A stretch of DNA of 64,000 bases, taken from positions 38,233,632-38,297,631 of the forward strand of contig OX359246.1 of the NCBI GenBank assembly GCA_947179485.1. The letters run 5' to 3'. Position 1 is the first letter of the stretch. Every line of letters starts with the position of its first letter. This DNA comes from Allacma fusca (taxonomy: Eukaryota; Arthropoda; Collembola; Symphypleona; Sminthuridae). Under the pieces are notes generated by a model that was not told the DNA's origin, searched no databases, and was given only the letters and a program-made list of their open reading frames with translations. Positions 35,082-47,355 of the stretch are shown here, one piece after another. A program made the translations under genes and the position numbers.

Positions 35082-37293
35082 GGTGGAAGTAATCTCGTCA
35101 GAGTATAATAATACTGACCGTTCCTTGGGACGAGTAAGCTACTATGGAAGCTGAAATCTCCATTTACTTTTCTTTTATATGCTCATTTACTTTTATGTGG
35201 GGTTTCCAGGGAACTCAGAGTCTCTGGAAAACTCATATGTACGGCTGCGGTCAGATATTTTCCTCAAAACTTCCTTGCTCTTCTCATTTAGTGATTTTTA
35301 AGTGATTTTTACTGACGAATAAAGGAACCCACAGTGACAGTCGGAAACTGCTTATCAAAAATTGGGTGTGCATTAAGCAATCGATTCAGCGTGTCCGGCA
35401 CCTTAATTGTGTTTAATAAGTTACAATGGGGAACGATATAAGGTTAATTTTTGTAGCTAAAAATTGAAGTCACTGCTACTTACCTACTCTAGAACAATTA
35501 CTCTAGCGTAATCTCGTCCATTTGAGACGCCCATATAAGAGCATTTTTTTAAAATAATTTTTACAATATTCGTCAACGTTCCCGTTTAAATTGTCACTGG
35601 AACATGCCATTAATGGAGACAAAAAGATTTATGGAGGTAAAAAATGTTATAATAATCGAATAATCGCAATTCATCAAATCCATGTATTAAATCGTGTATT
35701 TATTTTTTCAGCTTTTAATATAGACGAAGTACTGCAAATATACTTATAGTATCTGAATAGCCAATGAAGGAAAAATACATTTCCGCTTAATTGTTAGATT
35801 TTCCCCTTTATAACACCATATAGTTCAGGAGAATTTGAGAATGTCTGCGGGTTTGATAAAATTTCAACAATTCTGTGAAATGGAATGGGTCTATCATTTT
35901 CTCCTGCCTGGGGTATGGAATGATTATATTGTAAATGTTTGAGAGGCATTTCAATTTACAGGGAGGATAAAAATTAATTACTTAGTAATTGATAGTACTA
36001 ATAATTATGTAAGTTTTGTATTCTGGTGTGATTTGTACATCTGAACAATGTAATATAATTGCAAGTACCAAATTAGTTGTTCTCGCTGTCTAAATGGACT
36101 AACTATAGGAATTTTGTAGGGACATTCAAAATTCAAACATATGGAGTTTAATGGACAGGTAATAACAAAATTTAGTTCCAGATTTCCTAAAATTTACTTC
36201 GTGGACCTGGATCAAGATTTGGACAAATAAAGGCTTATGATTAAGGTGGATTTTTGACGGGGACAATTTCATATGGCATACCTGTTAATTTGCAGGACAA
36301 AATAATAGTTCCAAAAGCAAGGAAGCAACAATGTGACATAATCGATTGTGTTAAAAGCACATTTTGATTTACCGAATAGATGGTTAAAATACCAGTGTCA
36401 GTTCTTTGACAAATTTATAAGTAATTATTCTGCAGTCGCATATGGACAAAGCTAACCGTGGATAGATTTCGGGATTTTGGAAAAGATAAAAGATTCGTGA
36501 TGGCTTCAACGACAGACCCCCTTTTAAACTGTGGTTATTCACCCCTAAAAGAAATAAAAATGTCTACCCGACATTTACGGTTAAGGAGGCCATTGAAAAA
36601 ATTAAGTAAAAACTAAGTTGATGACAAATTTGTAAGTCAAACTAATAAATTAAACTTTTTTGCCATGAAGTAACAAAATTTAACTCGAAAGGATTGTTAT
36701 TGTTTTTGGATGAGTTTGGAAACGCCTCACATCCCAAGCATGAAGAATGAGTCCCTAGGTTTAACGACGCCTATAGGTCGAGAATTGTGGGCGTGACCAT
36801 AAAAAATAAATGGGGGTAAGGTTGGGAAATATAGCTCTGGGAAGTACAAAATATTGATAAACATCTATAAGGTATCAAAGGACAAGTCATAAAAGACAAG
36901 ATAAAAAAATGCTGAAGTCGCTAAAGACAAGTAACTAAGGCATAAAGCATAAAGTATCCTGAATTTTCCATTACAATCTGTAAGTTAGTTTAGTAATTTT
37001 GCTTCAAAACAAACTTGTAAAGTGTTACTTAACATCCGCATCATAAAATTTCATCCTGTCTGAGTAAAATAAGAATCTCGCCGGTTTAAAAATGGATTGT
37101 AGATAAGAATGAATTATGAATTACAAATGTGATGTCGATCTGAAGGTCAATCCAAAAATCAATTTAGGGTATTTGATAATAATTTATGGGGGTTTATAAA
37201 GCAAGAGTTGTTATGATTGTAAGCTCATTAATCCTCTAATTTCAGGAGTGCACTTAAAACGAATTACATATATTTTATCCGAATGATGGAGAG

Positions 37294-38209
37294 TAGTGTT
37301 TCTATCGGTAACAAATAGTTGGGCTCGACTCGACTCGAAACAAAAACCCAGTGTAAATTCCACTTTTGGGCTCGAACTCGGGACATTCGAGTCAGGGAAA
37401 TTTTTTGTACCCTAAACATAGAACGTTAAGAAATGTTTTACCCGAAACCGACTCGACCTCGAACCGAAACCAGACACGAAATTTACGTAAAATACATCAC
37501 GCAGTCCCGAAAAATGAGCATCAAACAAAGCATTTTTTTGTAAAAGCAAAATAATGCAGCAAGAACTGTGTCGTTTTTCATTTTTTTCAATATAATTTCA
37601 AATTTTTATTGTAATTTGGTACAACCGGCCATCCCTCCGTAATGCTCTTCATTGTTGCTTCGATAAACTTGTTACATCCCTACTTTAACCACGATAATAA
37701 AAGCGGTAACTTCCATATCGTATCTCCTTGAGTAGCCAAACATTTCAGCGTTAAAATGTCGGAGCCAACGAAAAAGCACGCTCGATAGAAATGCCAGGAA
37801 TACCCAAGAATTCACACGCCATCCTTGCCATATTAGTGTACTTAGCTTCGTGCGCTAATAAAACTTAGGTGTGAGGTGTGTAATACGGTCATGTACAAAT
37901 ACTTGCTGCGTACAGAGACTGTTTTGTTTTCTTTGATGTTTTCCACAAAAACTGCGTATTTTTTAAAGTCAGAGGTGGCAGGAAGACCAATTTTTATTGT
38001 TACGGTAACATAAATCAATAATTCCAAAATTAGTTTTTACTTTCGAGTTTTGGTAGGGACCGGTAGATTTTGCAAACTCGACTCGATTTTTTCGGGTCGA
38101 AAACTTGATACCAGAAACCGACTCGAAAGCAAAAGGTACCAAAAATATTAGGCTCGAACTCGACTCGAACTCGAAACCTCGAGTTTCCCGAACTCGACCA
38201 GAAACACTA
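37294..38209. mobile_element. hAT-type MITE in array unit 3
   Basis: Third copy of the TAGTGTTTCT-ended element with ATGGAGAG target repeats at 37286-37293 and 38210-38217, present through amplification rather than new insertion. Confidence 0.9.
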
Positions 38210-39284
38210 ATGGAGAGCTCCATGGAGAGAGATTTATAATCTTCTGATTCTGTGTATCCTCATATTGCTGTTTCTGAATATCACTCAACGTTTCTGTGTG
38301 GACGAGCACAGAATTGTTTCGAAAAATTATGTCAGCAGGAAAGAATGTCAAATCTTGCTCCCTTATATGAAAACAAATTCCGGCTTCAGGATCGTATATA
38401 TAATTAGTACAATTCAATTGTGTATAGCAGATTTTGATGAGACGTTTTTCACACGATACAGATATCTCTCTTTTCATTGATTAAATTTCACGGATATATA
38501 CGATCATCAACTAATTCCAGTATATTTTGCATAAAAAAGCAAAATAGGGAAAATATGTATGTATGTAATTGCTGTTTAATTGATTGCAACCTCAGAAATA
38601 CTACATGACCATCTTGTGGGAATTTCTTAGCCATTTGTAGCTTTTATGTTTATAGATACTCTACTAGCAGTTTTTAGCTACATGTAATTATATAAATTAG
38701 TCGTATGCAAGGTGCAAACTTGATTAGGGAATTATTGACGTATGTATATATGTAAAACAGAAATATTTGAATATTCACACATCACGTCCATAAAATGGCT
38801 TGTAAGTACTAATAAACACACTTTTGGCTAATTTTGTTTATTTTGGTACAAAAGTGCGATCTTGTGAAGGTTTTATGGTGCAAGTAACAATGCTAATACT
38901 GAAGGTGTAGATCAAAGGGTTACATTTTCAAAGATGATCTTGTATCTACATTACGACTTGTACTTACTCACGAACGTAGACTAGTATGTATATGGAAAGC
39001 AAGGCTGCCTGGATTAAACCAAGCCACGCATTTTCAAACAACCATACGATTTTTATATCCGATCTACAATTTTTAGTAATTACATTTGCGTTATGGCTTA
39101 CAATTAGTATATGCCGACAATATAAGCAGGGATTTTCATTATTGTTGTAGGCACAAATACGATCTTAAATCCAATATCAGTGTTTAGTTTCCTTGTGTGA
39201 CATTAAATCCTCAAAGAACTAAAAAACAAAGATAAGATTCGCTACTAATTTTATGCTATTGTCAAAGGGGTCCACGTAACTCCC

Positions 39285-40250
39285 TCAGTCAGTTCTCTTC
39301 CAAACTTTAACCGCCTGGTTAATTGGACGAACTTCGTTGTCCCTCTCACGTCCGGCATAGCTCGAACCATATGGATCCCAAGTTGCTTTGAAACCTATCC
39401 AGGCCCCTTTCCATCCTCCTGCTGTAACTGCTGCGGAACTGTGCTGAGAATATGTCAGGATGCCGCTCTGGGTTATTTCATCCTTAGTCACATCCTTATT
39501 TTGGAATTCAAATTTCAATTGTCGCATTGACTCATCCTGTGTGGTTCCAAAAGTTTTGGACTTGCCCCCTTCTACCCGGAAAAATAATCCGGCATACTTT
39601 GGAGAAATGTTGTCCCAAGAACCTCCTTTCCACAAATCCCTGGGCTCCGGCTGGCCACCATACTGAATGTAGATGAAACCAACTGGTGGTAGTTTGGCAT
39701 TCTCCAACTCTGTATTTGTCTGCGCTTGGGCATTCTCCAGTTTCCCTGAAAATAAAGGACGGGCCAAATAATTTAGCTCCTCATTTATTTAAACAATTAT
39801 TTCCTGAAGGCTTTACTTTAATTCCAACTATGAAGAAACCCAATGAAATAAATGTCTTTAGAATGAAATGCAACATGTGCTACTTACCTATCTGAGTCTT
39901 TATTTTTTTAATTTCCTTCAGGAGGATTTTCTTCATCATGGCCAGATCATTTGCAACATCAGAAACATCCGAACTTCTCGTAACTTCCCAGATAAATTTC
40001 GTCACAAACATCAAAAGAATGTATGTAAGTTTTGAAACCAGACAGTCATATCGGAATAATTTATCTTTGATTCCCATACAAATGTATGTATGCTATTTAA
40101 AAAAATGTGAAAGCAAATGATAGGCAAAAATTATGATTGTATGTTATCTTGTTTACCCCTACTTCCATCTCCATCTGGATCAGCAGTTACTAATGCAAGG
40201 GTGACAAAAAGTGTCAGTAAGGAAATCATGGTCACAGGTATTGTTGACAT
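39285..40250 (-). CDS. Secreted phage-tail-fibre-tip-like protein, array copy 3
   Basis: Exons 40250-40157, 39983-39888 and 39745-39285, encoding the same 216-residue protein as the other two array copies. No difference was noticed in coding or intron sequence. Confidence 0.87.
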
Positions 40251-42004
40251 GGTGGAAGTAATCTCGTCAGAGTATAATAATACTGACCGTTCCTTGGGAC
40301 GAGTAAGCTACTATGGAAGCTGAAATCTCCATTTACTTTTCTTTTATATGCTCATTTACTTTTATGTGGGGTTTCCAGGGAACTCAGAGTCTCTGGAAAA
40401 CTCATATGTACGGCTGCGGTCAGATATTTTCCTCAAAACTTCCTTGCTCTTCTCATTTAGTGATTTTTAAGTGATTTTTACTGACGAATAAAGGAACCCA
40501 CAGTGACAGTCGGAAACTGCTTATCAAAAATTGGGTGTGCATTAAGCAATCGATTCAGCGTGTCCGGCACCTTAATTGTGTTTAATAAGTTACAATGGGG
40601 AACGATATAAGGTTAATTTTTGTAGCTAAAAATTGAAGTCACTGCTACTTACCTACTCTAGAACAATTACTCTAGCGTAATCTCGTCCATTTGAGACGCC
40701 CATATAAGAGCATTTTTTTAAAATAATTTTTACAATATTCGTCAACGTTCCCGTTTAAATTGTCACTGGAACATGCCATTAATGGAGACAAAAAGATTTA
40801 TGGAGGTAAAAAATGTTATAATAATCGAATAATCGCAATTCATCAAATCCATGTATTAAATCGTGTATTTATTTTTTCAGCTTTTAATATAGACGAAGTA
40901 CTGCAAATATACTTATAGTATCTGAATAGCCAATGAAGGAAAAATACATTTCCGCTTAATTGTTAGATTTTCCCCTTTATAACACCATATAGTTCAGGAG
41001 AATTTGAGAATGTCTGCGGGTTTGATAAAATTTCAACAATTCTGTGAAATGGAATGGGTCTATCATTTTCTCCTGCCTGGGGTATGGAATGATTATATTG
41101 TAAATGTTTGAGAGGCATTTCAATTTACAGGGAGGATAAAAATTAATTACTTAGTAATTGATAGTACTAATAATTATGTAAGTTTTGTATTCTGGTGTGA
41201 TTTGTACATCTGAACAATGTAATATAATTGCAAGTACCAAATTAGTTGTTCTCGCTGTCTAAATGGACTAACTATAGGAATTTTGTAGGGACATTCAAAA
41301 TTCAAACATATGGAGTTTAATGGACAGGTAATAACAAAATTTAGTTCCAGATTTCCTAAAATTTACTTCGTGGACCTGGATCAAGATTTGGACAAATAAA
41401 GGCTTATGATTAAGGTGGATTTTTGACGGGGACAATTTCATATGGCATACCTGTTAATTTGCAGGACAAAATAATAGTTCCAAAAGCAAGGAAGCAACAA
41501 TGTGACATAATCGATTGTGTTAAAAGCACATTTTGATTTACCGAATAGATGGTTAAAATACCAGTGTCAGTTCTTTGACAAATTTATAAGTAATTATTCT
41601 GCAGTCGCATATGGACAAAGCTAACCGTGGATAGATTTCGGGATTTTGGAAAAGATAAAAGATTCGTGATGGCTTCAACGACAGACCCCCTTTTAAACTG
41701 TGGTTATTCACCCCTAAAAGAAATAAAAATGTCTACCCGACATTTACGGTTAAGGAGGCCATTGAAAAAATTAAGTAAAAACTAAGTTGATGACAAATTT
41801 GTAAGTCAAACTAATAAATTAAACTTTTTTGCCATGAAGTAACAAAATTTAACTCGAAAGGATTGTTATTGTTTTTGGATGAGTTTGGAAACGCCTCACA
41901 TCCCAAGCATGAAGAATGAGTCCCTAGGTTTAACGACGCCTATAGGTCGAGAATTGTGGGCGTGACCATAAAAAATAAATGGGGGTAAGGTTGGGAAATA
42001 TAGC

Positions 42005-42500
42005 CTGAGGTCATGCACCGTAGCTGATGAAACCATAATGTAAGTAAGTAACTACTTCGGATTTTGATGTCCAATATCGTTTATAATATGCACATTACAT
42101 ACAAGCATATGTGCGCAATGCAAACTTAATGTGTTTAAATTAGTTTAAACTCCTGAATATTAAAAACCATCTTACTTCTTCAAGCCTTGTACTTTAATTT
42201 ACAAACATGCCCGACATTTCGAGCCAGGCCGTCAGGGTCAAACAAGACCGTTGTACCTTTCGATACAAGCCGATGAATTAATTATATTATATCTAAAATT
42301 TAAAATAAGTTATGAAACGTCAGGCTGACAGCATATACATACAAATAGATTTACATTGATGTATGTATGTATATACTAAGCTTTCAATCCTATTTCTTAT
42401 GTAGTTCCTTTGTGTGAAAGCGAAGCATCCAAGACTGACAAGTGAGACTTTTTCTATTCATTTTATATTCCTGTCAAAATGGTTCATATTTTACAATCGG
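42005..42500. other. Unique sequence after the array
   Basis: AT-rich, no coding potential. It holds the 3' flank of the frameshifted family member and marks the right edge of the duplicated unit. Confidence 0.45.
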
Positions 42501-43518
42501 TCAGTTCCATCTCCTCCAAACTTTAACAGCCTGGTTAATAGGACGAACTTCGTTATCCCTCTCTCGTGAGGAATAGCTCGAACCAAAGGGAACCCAAGTT
42601 GTTTGGAAACCGATCCAGGCCCCTGCCCATCCTCCCGCAGTAACTGTTGCAGAACTATGCTGAGAATATGACAGCACGCCGCTCGGAATTAATTCATCCT
42701 TAGTCACGTCCTTATTTTGAAATTCAAAATTTCAGTTGTCGCATTGACTCATCCTGTGTGGTTCCAAAGGTTTGGGACTTGCCTCCCTCTACCCGGAAAA
42801 ATAATCCGGCGTATCTGAAAGAAATGTCCTCCCAAGAACCTTGTTTCCATAAATCCCTGGGCTCCGGCTGGCCACCACACTGTATGTATACAAAACCGAC
42901 TGGCGGCACTTTGATTTTTTCCACCTCGTTATTTGCCTGAGTTTGGGATTTTTCCAGTTTGTCTGATAAATAAAAGTGGGTCACACAATTTAGTTCCTCA
43001 GGTATTTAAAGAAATTATCTCAAGAATGTCTCCTTTCCAATAATGAGGAAACCCCCATGAAATAAATGTTTTTAAAATGATGTGAAACATTTATAACTTA
43101 CCTAATTTTGTCTTTAAACTACTCAGTTCCATCAGGAGAGCTTTCTTTATCTTGGTCAAATCATTGGTAACATGAGAAACGTTCAAACTTCTCTTTACTT
43201 CTCAAATTAATTTCATAACATACATTTTAACATACATGTATATATTTTTACATAAAAAAACTTTATGTGAGTTTTGGAGCCAGTAAGTCATATCGGAATT
43301 AATTCATCGTTGATTCCCATACAAATGAATGATTTAAAAATGTGAAAGTTAAGAATAGGTAAAAAATGTGGAATCCTGGATTATTCTATTATGATTGTTA
43401 TGTGATATTTTTTACCTCTACTTCCATCTTCATCTGGATCATCTAGATCAGCAGTTACTAAAGCAAGGGTGACAAAAAGTGTCAGTAGGGAAATCATGGT
43501 CACAGGTACTGGTGGCAT
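42501..43518 (-). pseudogene. Phage-tail-fibre-tip-like family member B, frameshifted
   Basis: Exons 43518-43416 (signal peptide MPPVPVTMISLLTLFVTLAL), 43197-43102 and 42962-42501. All splice sites and phase-1 junctions are conserved. Exon 3 is 462 nt instead of 461: one extra T in the run after RQLKF (about 42722-42730) brings a stop at once, removing about 70 C-terminal residues including the conserved RERDNEVRPINQAVKVW block, which is still readable in the next frame. In addition a hAT MITE sits 15 bp upstream of the ATG, between promoter and start codon. It is closer to the array copies than to member A. It could be a young pseudogene or an allele with one sequencing error. Confidence 0.85.
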
Positions 43519-43533
43519 GGTGGAAGTAATCTC

Positions 43534-44001
43534 TAGTGATGCCAATGGTCTGGTCTGATCCAGATTTTATGAAACTGGTCTGGTCCAAAGCGCAGACCAG
43601 ACCATTGGTCTGGTCCAGTTTTTCGGACCAGACCAGTGGTCTGATCCAGTCATTCGGACCAGACCAGACCAAAGACCATGGTCCGGACCATGGTCCAGAA
43701 AACCATTCAGAGCAATTGAATAATCATATTTTATCCAGTCAAATTTTTTTTTATCCTCAGAAATAACATTTTTAATTTGTTCCACAGGATTTCGTTAACT
43801 CATAAATTTTTTATTTTGCGTACTTTTGGGACCATGGTCCTGTGGCCTGGTCTGGTCTGGTCCTGAAGCTGGACCAATTGTATCTGGTCTGGTCCAAGTG
43901 TTAGACCAGACCGGACCAGACCATACAAGTCTAGGACCAGACCGGACCAGACCAATAACGGACCATTATTAATGGTCCGGACCAGACCATTGGCATCCCT
44001 A
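43534..44001. mobile_element. hAT-type MITE in the leader of member B
   Basis: The ends TAGTGATGCCAATGGTCTGG and TAGGGATGCCAATGGTCTGG (inverted) are flanked by the 8-bp direct repeat GTAATCTC (43526-43533, 44002-44009). The array copies carry the empty site (GGAAGTAATCTCGTCAG), proving the insertion. The 468-bp interior has dense GGTCTGGTCC/GGACCAGACC motifs in both orientations and no transposase. Confidence 0.95.
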
Positions 44002-44009
44002 GTAATCTC

Positions 44010-44784
44010 GGCGGAGTATAATAATACTGACCGTTCCTTGGGACGAGTAAGCTATTGTGGGAGCTGAAATCTCCATTTACTTTTCTTTTATATGCTCGTT
44101 TACTTTTAGGTGGAGTTTCCAGGGAACTCAAAGTCTCTGGAAAACTCATACGGCGGCGGTCAGATATTTTCCTCAAAACTTCCTCTTCTCTTTAAGTGGT
44201 TTTTACTGACGAATAAAGGAACCCCCAGTGATAGTCGGAAACTGCTTATCAAAAATTGGGTTTACAATAAGCAATCATTTTAGCATGATTGGTAAGTACT
44301 TTTTATTTTTAATACGACTCAGTGAGATTAACGGTTTAAAATTAATTTTTGTAGATTAATTTTTAATACTCTTGAGTATTGAATAATAAATTGTAATTTA
44401 ATCGTGAAGTTATTGGAATGAAATAAATATCCTACATTACTCCTGACCTTAATTTCTATATAATTAATCCTTACATTCATGTGCGCAATTGTCCCTACAG
44501 TTATTAAAACGTAACGAAATTTTCATTGCTCTCGTAAATCGGTCAACATTCCCGGTCACAGGGGCTTAAAAGCCTGAAGCAAGATTTTTTTAACGATTTT
44601 GAAATTATTTTTTTTATTTACTTGGAGCATTTTAACTTTTATGAGCTCCGTTGAGTGTCACGGGTATATATAATGCGTGTTACATTCACCTTATTATGAA
44701 GTTTAGAAAACAACTGTTTTTTTCAATAAATCTTTATTCTGCCGCAAATTCACGCACTCATCAGTCCCAATTCAGGGTTTAAGT
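44010..44784. other. Promoter flank of member B and intergenic DNA
   Basis: The first about 260 bp align with the upstream flank of the array genes, including the TATAAAAG element (about 44085-44094). The rest is unique AT-rich DNA. Confidence 0.55.
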
Positions 44785-46478
44785 TTAAGGAGAAGGGTTT
44801 GAGTGGAAACAAGGTCCACAACAATTTATATACAGCAATATCCAGCCCTTGGCGTTGTCAACACTGCAGCAATCAGGTGTTTTTCTGACTACATACAGAA
44901 TTATTACAGTAATTATCTTCACACTGTGGTATTAATAATAAAATCTGAGCCAAAGAAATATTTACCTTCAATTTGTATATCTGTCAATGTCGAAAACGTC
45001 AAAAGGTTCATCCAAGTACTCACGGTGAAAAACCAAGATGCTAACTGTCATTTCGGAAATGCACTGAGCCATCGTAAGAACCATTTCCATGTCAATATGA
45101 TACAAACTTGCAACATTTACCTGAACAGGCCTGCAGCTCCTCAGAAATTTTCGAAATAGCAACGAATTTCGCATCCGTTTCCAACTTCGCAATGTCTGTA
45201 GACTTGACTTATGCATATTTGAAAATAATGTGAATGCAACGACTAAGTATGCAGTGGCCCCAACGCTCATTAATATACACGTTACTGACAGAAGTCCCTC
45301 AAATCTAATACTTCCAAAAATCCCGAAGGATACAAATAACATAAATATCCATTGGTGGGACGGCATGACGATTGGGCTAAAAATATCCAATGCAATTGCT
45401 ACCCATATCTGCAACTGGCGGTACACTATCATGAAATGCTTGGCTGTTCTCAGCTTCCGTTTTGTCCTGTATTTACGCTGCCCGAGTCTGTAATGATTTG
45501 AAATTAAACGTAATTACACATAGCTTCATCAATGATTGAGTCTAGTAAAGATTTGTTATAGGTTTTGGGCCCTTATTTTGGAAGTGGACATTAATACAGA
45601 TAGATTCTGAATTATGAAACAAATACCTAACCTCAGCTCCCTTGTTAGCATGCAACAAGTAAAAATCCCTTCCATCCCCGTGGCAGCATAAATGAAGGCA
45701 TTGGACATTATTGAAAGGATGGCATAGCACATGAAGACCGTATTAGCAAACAAATAGAAAAATTTTAGGTAAACGTTCGGGAATTTGAAAATTGATGTTA
45801 GCAAAATGGGCATAGTTGGTTTGAAAATTGAAATCACCACCGTGAGAACCGCACAACCCATCCAAGTCCACCATGAGCAAAAAATATAGATTCCTGCCAC
45901 ATCATCATAGATTATGTCCTTCTTGAGGGTTTTTGGCAGCATGTATACCTCTAAAAATTCATCGATCATTGTTTATTTTACATATTTCAGTTTTAATTAA
46001 TTAACGCTTACTGATCATTTTTTTATTTACCTTCTATCCCTTTGCATAAGGAAAAATAGCGATGGAAATAAATAGGGAGTTTCTCTACGACCCGTATTTG
46101 ATTCAATTGCAAGAAAAAATGAAGCGTTAGAAAGGCAATTACAATAGCAATTATCAAACAACTGTTTAACTGCTCTGGAGAACCATCTAAACTCTGGACA
46201 GTTTGAACTAAGCGTAGGAAGCACCAACCCATAGTCAAAGTATTTAATAGTATATTTATACACCACCCAATTCGATTTTGGAACCCCCGTTTGATTTGAA
46301 GTGTTCTGTTTTCAGAGCTCCAATTGTAAGGCAAATGATGGAGATACCTGTTTGCCCAGAATCCTACAAAAAAGTATTTCTTGGCAATTGGTCCCAACAT
46401 ATTTTGTGATTCTGCTAAGAAAAAAATGATACACTTGGTTAGGAGTGAAGATGTGAAATGAAAGGGTTTGCATTGCAT
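44785..46478 (-). CDS. Multi-TM chemoreceptor-like protein (gustatory-receptor type), ends uncertain
   Basis: Three internal exons are well supported: 46414-46031, 45950-45632 and 45487-45024, with junction phases 1 and 2 that agree (the second joins CTGAG to A in the codon for Arg). Hydrophobic stretches occur in every exon, for example CLIIAIVIAFLTLHFFLQL (exon 1), FYLFANTVFMCYAILSIM (exon 2), and WIFMLFVSFGIFG and TCILMSVGATAYLVVAFTLF (exon 3). The third exon ends with a region resembling the conserved receptor C-terminus (FLRSCRPVQVNVASLYHIDM). A donor GTGAGT follows at 45023. A 15-nt microexon (44966-44980) is possible but the last exon was not resolved. At the 5' end a good acceptor before 46414 suggests another upstream exon, or translation starts at the ATG near 46400. 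By family, such proteins are ligand-gated channels in sensory membranes. The ligand is unknown. Confidence 0.6.
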
Positions 46479-46499
46479 TAGTACGGTTCAGTAGTATGG

Positions 46500-47355
46500 A
46501 TTAGTAGGAATAACACATAATTATACATGTTAAGGTATAAGTAAGTATAGATGTTTCTTCCTAAATTAAATTGTAAATAGTTGTTTCAGGGGTAATATCC
46601 ACTGAACATTTAAAATGTCAGGTAAATATTTAATACTAGCACGTATGTCACTAATCCGTTTCATGCAGAAATATTATAAGGAGTGGAATCAAATACATCA
46701 AAGTTTTAGTAAAACAGATCAATACTTAATACTTCTTCAGCATTACTTACAATGTACATTATTTGTATTAAAAAACATCGGATTACCAAATCATAAAATA
46801 TGAATAATATTTCCCCGTTTCCTTTTTTTTTCAAAGTACAGATACTTCATTTATGTGAGAACTAAAATGGTTATCCTGGTTCGTTGAATTCTTCCATGGA
46901 GTTTCATTATTCATATTTAAAGACTACTTACTTAAAGTCATGTACAATATTGTAGGATTTAGTGTTGGGTCAGCGTAGCTCAATGACAATGACAGTAATT
47001 ATAGATAAGCACTTAGTAAATGTAGGTAAGGTAGAACACTTAGTGAGATTCCCAAAAGAGTAGGTAAGAATTGTCTAACGTGGTGAATGACCAAAACTAG
47101 ACTGCCCTTTTTATTCTAAGCTCCCATCTTCCATTCATAAATCATAACACAGTATGCTTATTCATATTCAATAATGAACTCATCTTAGGATTATTGCTAA
47201 ATTCTAAAATAATGAAATATAGAAATATTGTTTGCTTTTGTTTAAACTAAGAAGGTTTGGATTCTGTATCTAACGCTACATCTCTCCGTCTAAGGGGTGG
47301 GGACTTGACACTCTGAGTTAGGTTATAGTGGATAATAAGTATTCTGATGGCGTTT
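46500..47355. other. Intergenic between receptor and retroelement
   Basis: AT-rich DNA with possible upstream exon or promoter of the receptor-like gene. No convincing coding stretch was found. Confidence 0.4.

Larger units (their letters stand above)
31662..36830. repeat. Tandem 5,169-bp unit, copy 2
   Basis: Second head-to-tail copy. Its start joins the end of copy 1 at the 5-bp overlap ATAGC, and the first bases are the 9-bp tail of the upstream hAT element plus its GGAAGTAC target repeat. The open frames translate identically to copy 1. Confidence 0.95.
36831..41999. repeat. Tandem 5,169-bp unit, copy 3
   Basis: Third head-to-tail copy. It ends at the microhomology ATAGC (42000-42004), after which the sequence diverges (CCTGAGG instead of TCTGGG). 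The open frames are identical to the other units. Confidence 0.95.

Noticed and set aside
43536..44176. Several open frames rich in WSGP/DQT motifs
   Set aside because: They are translations of the GGTCTGGTCC subrepeats of the hAT MITE in all frames, not genes.
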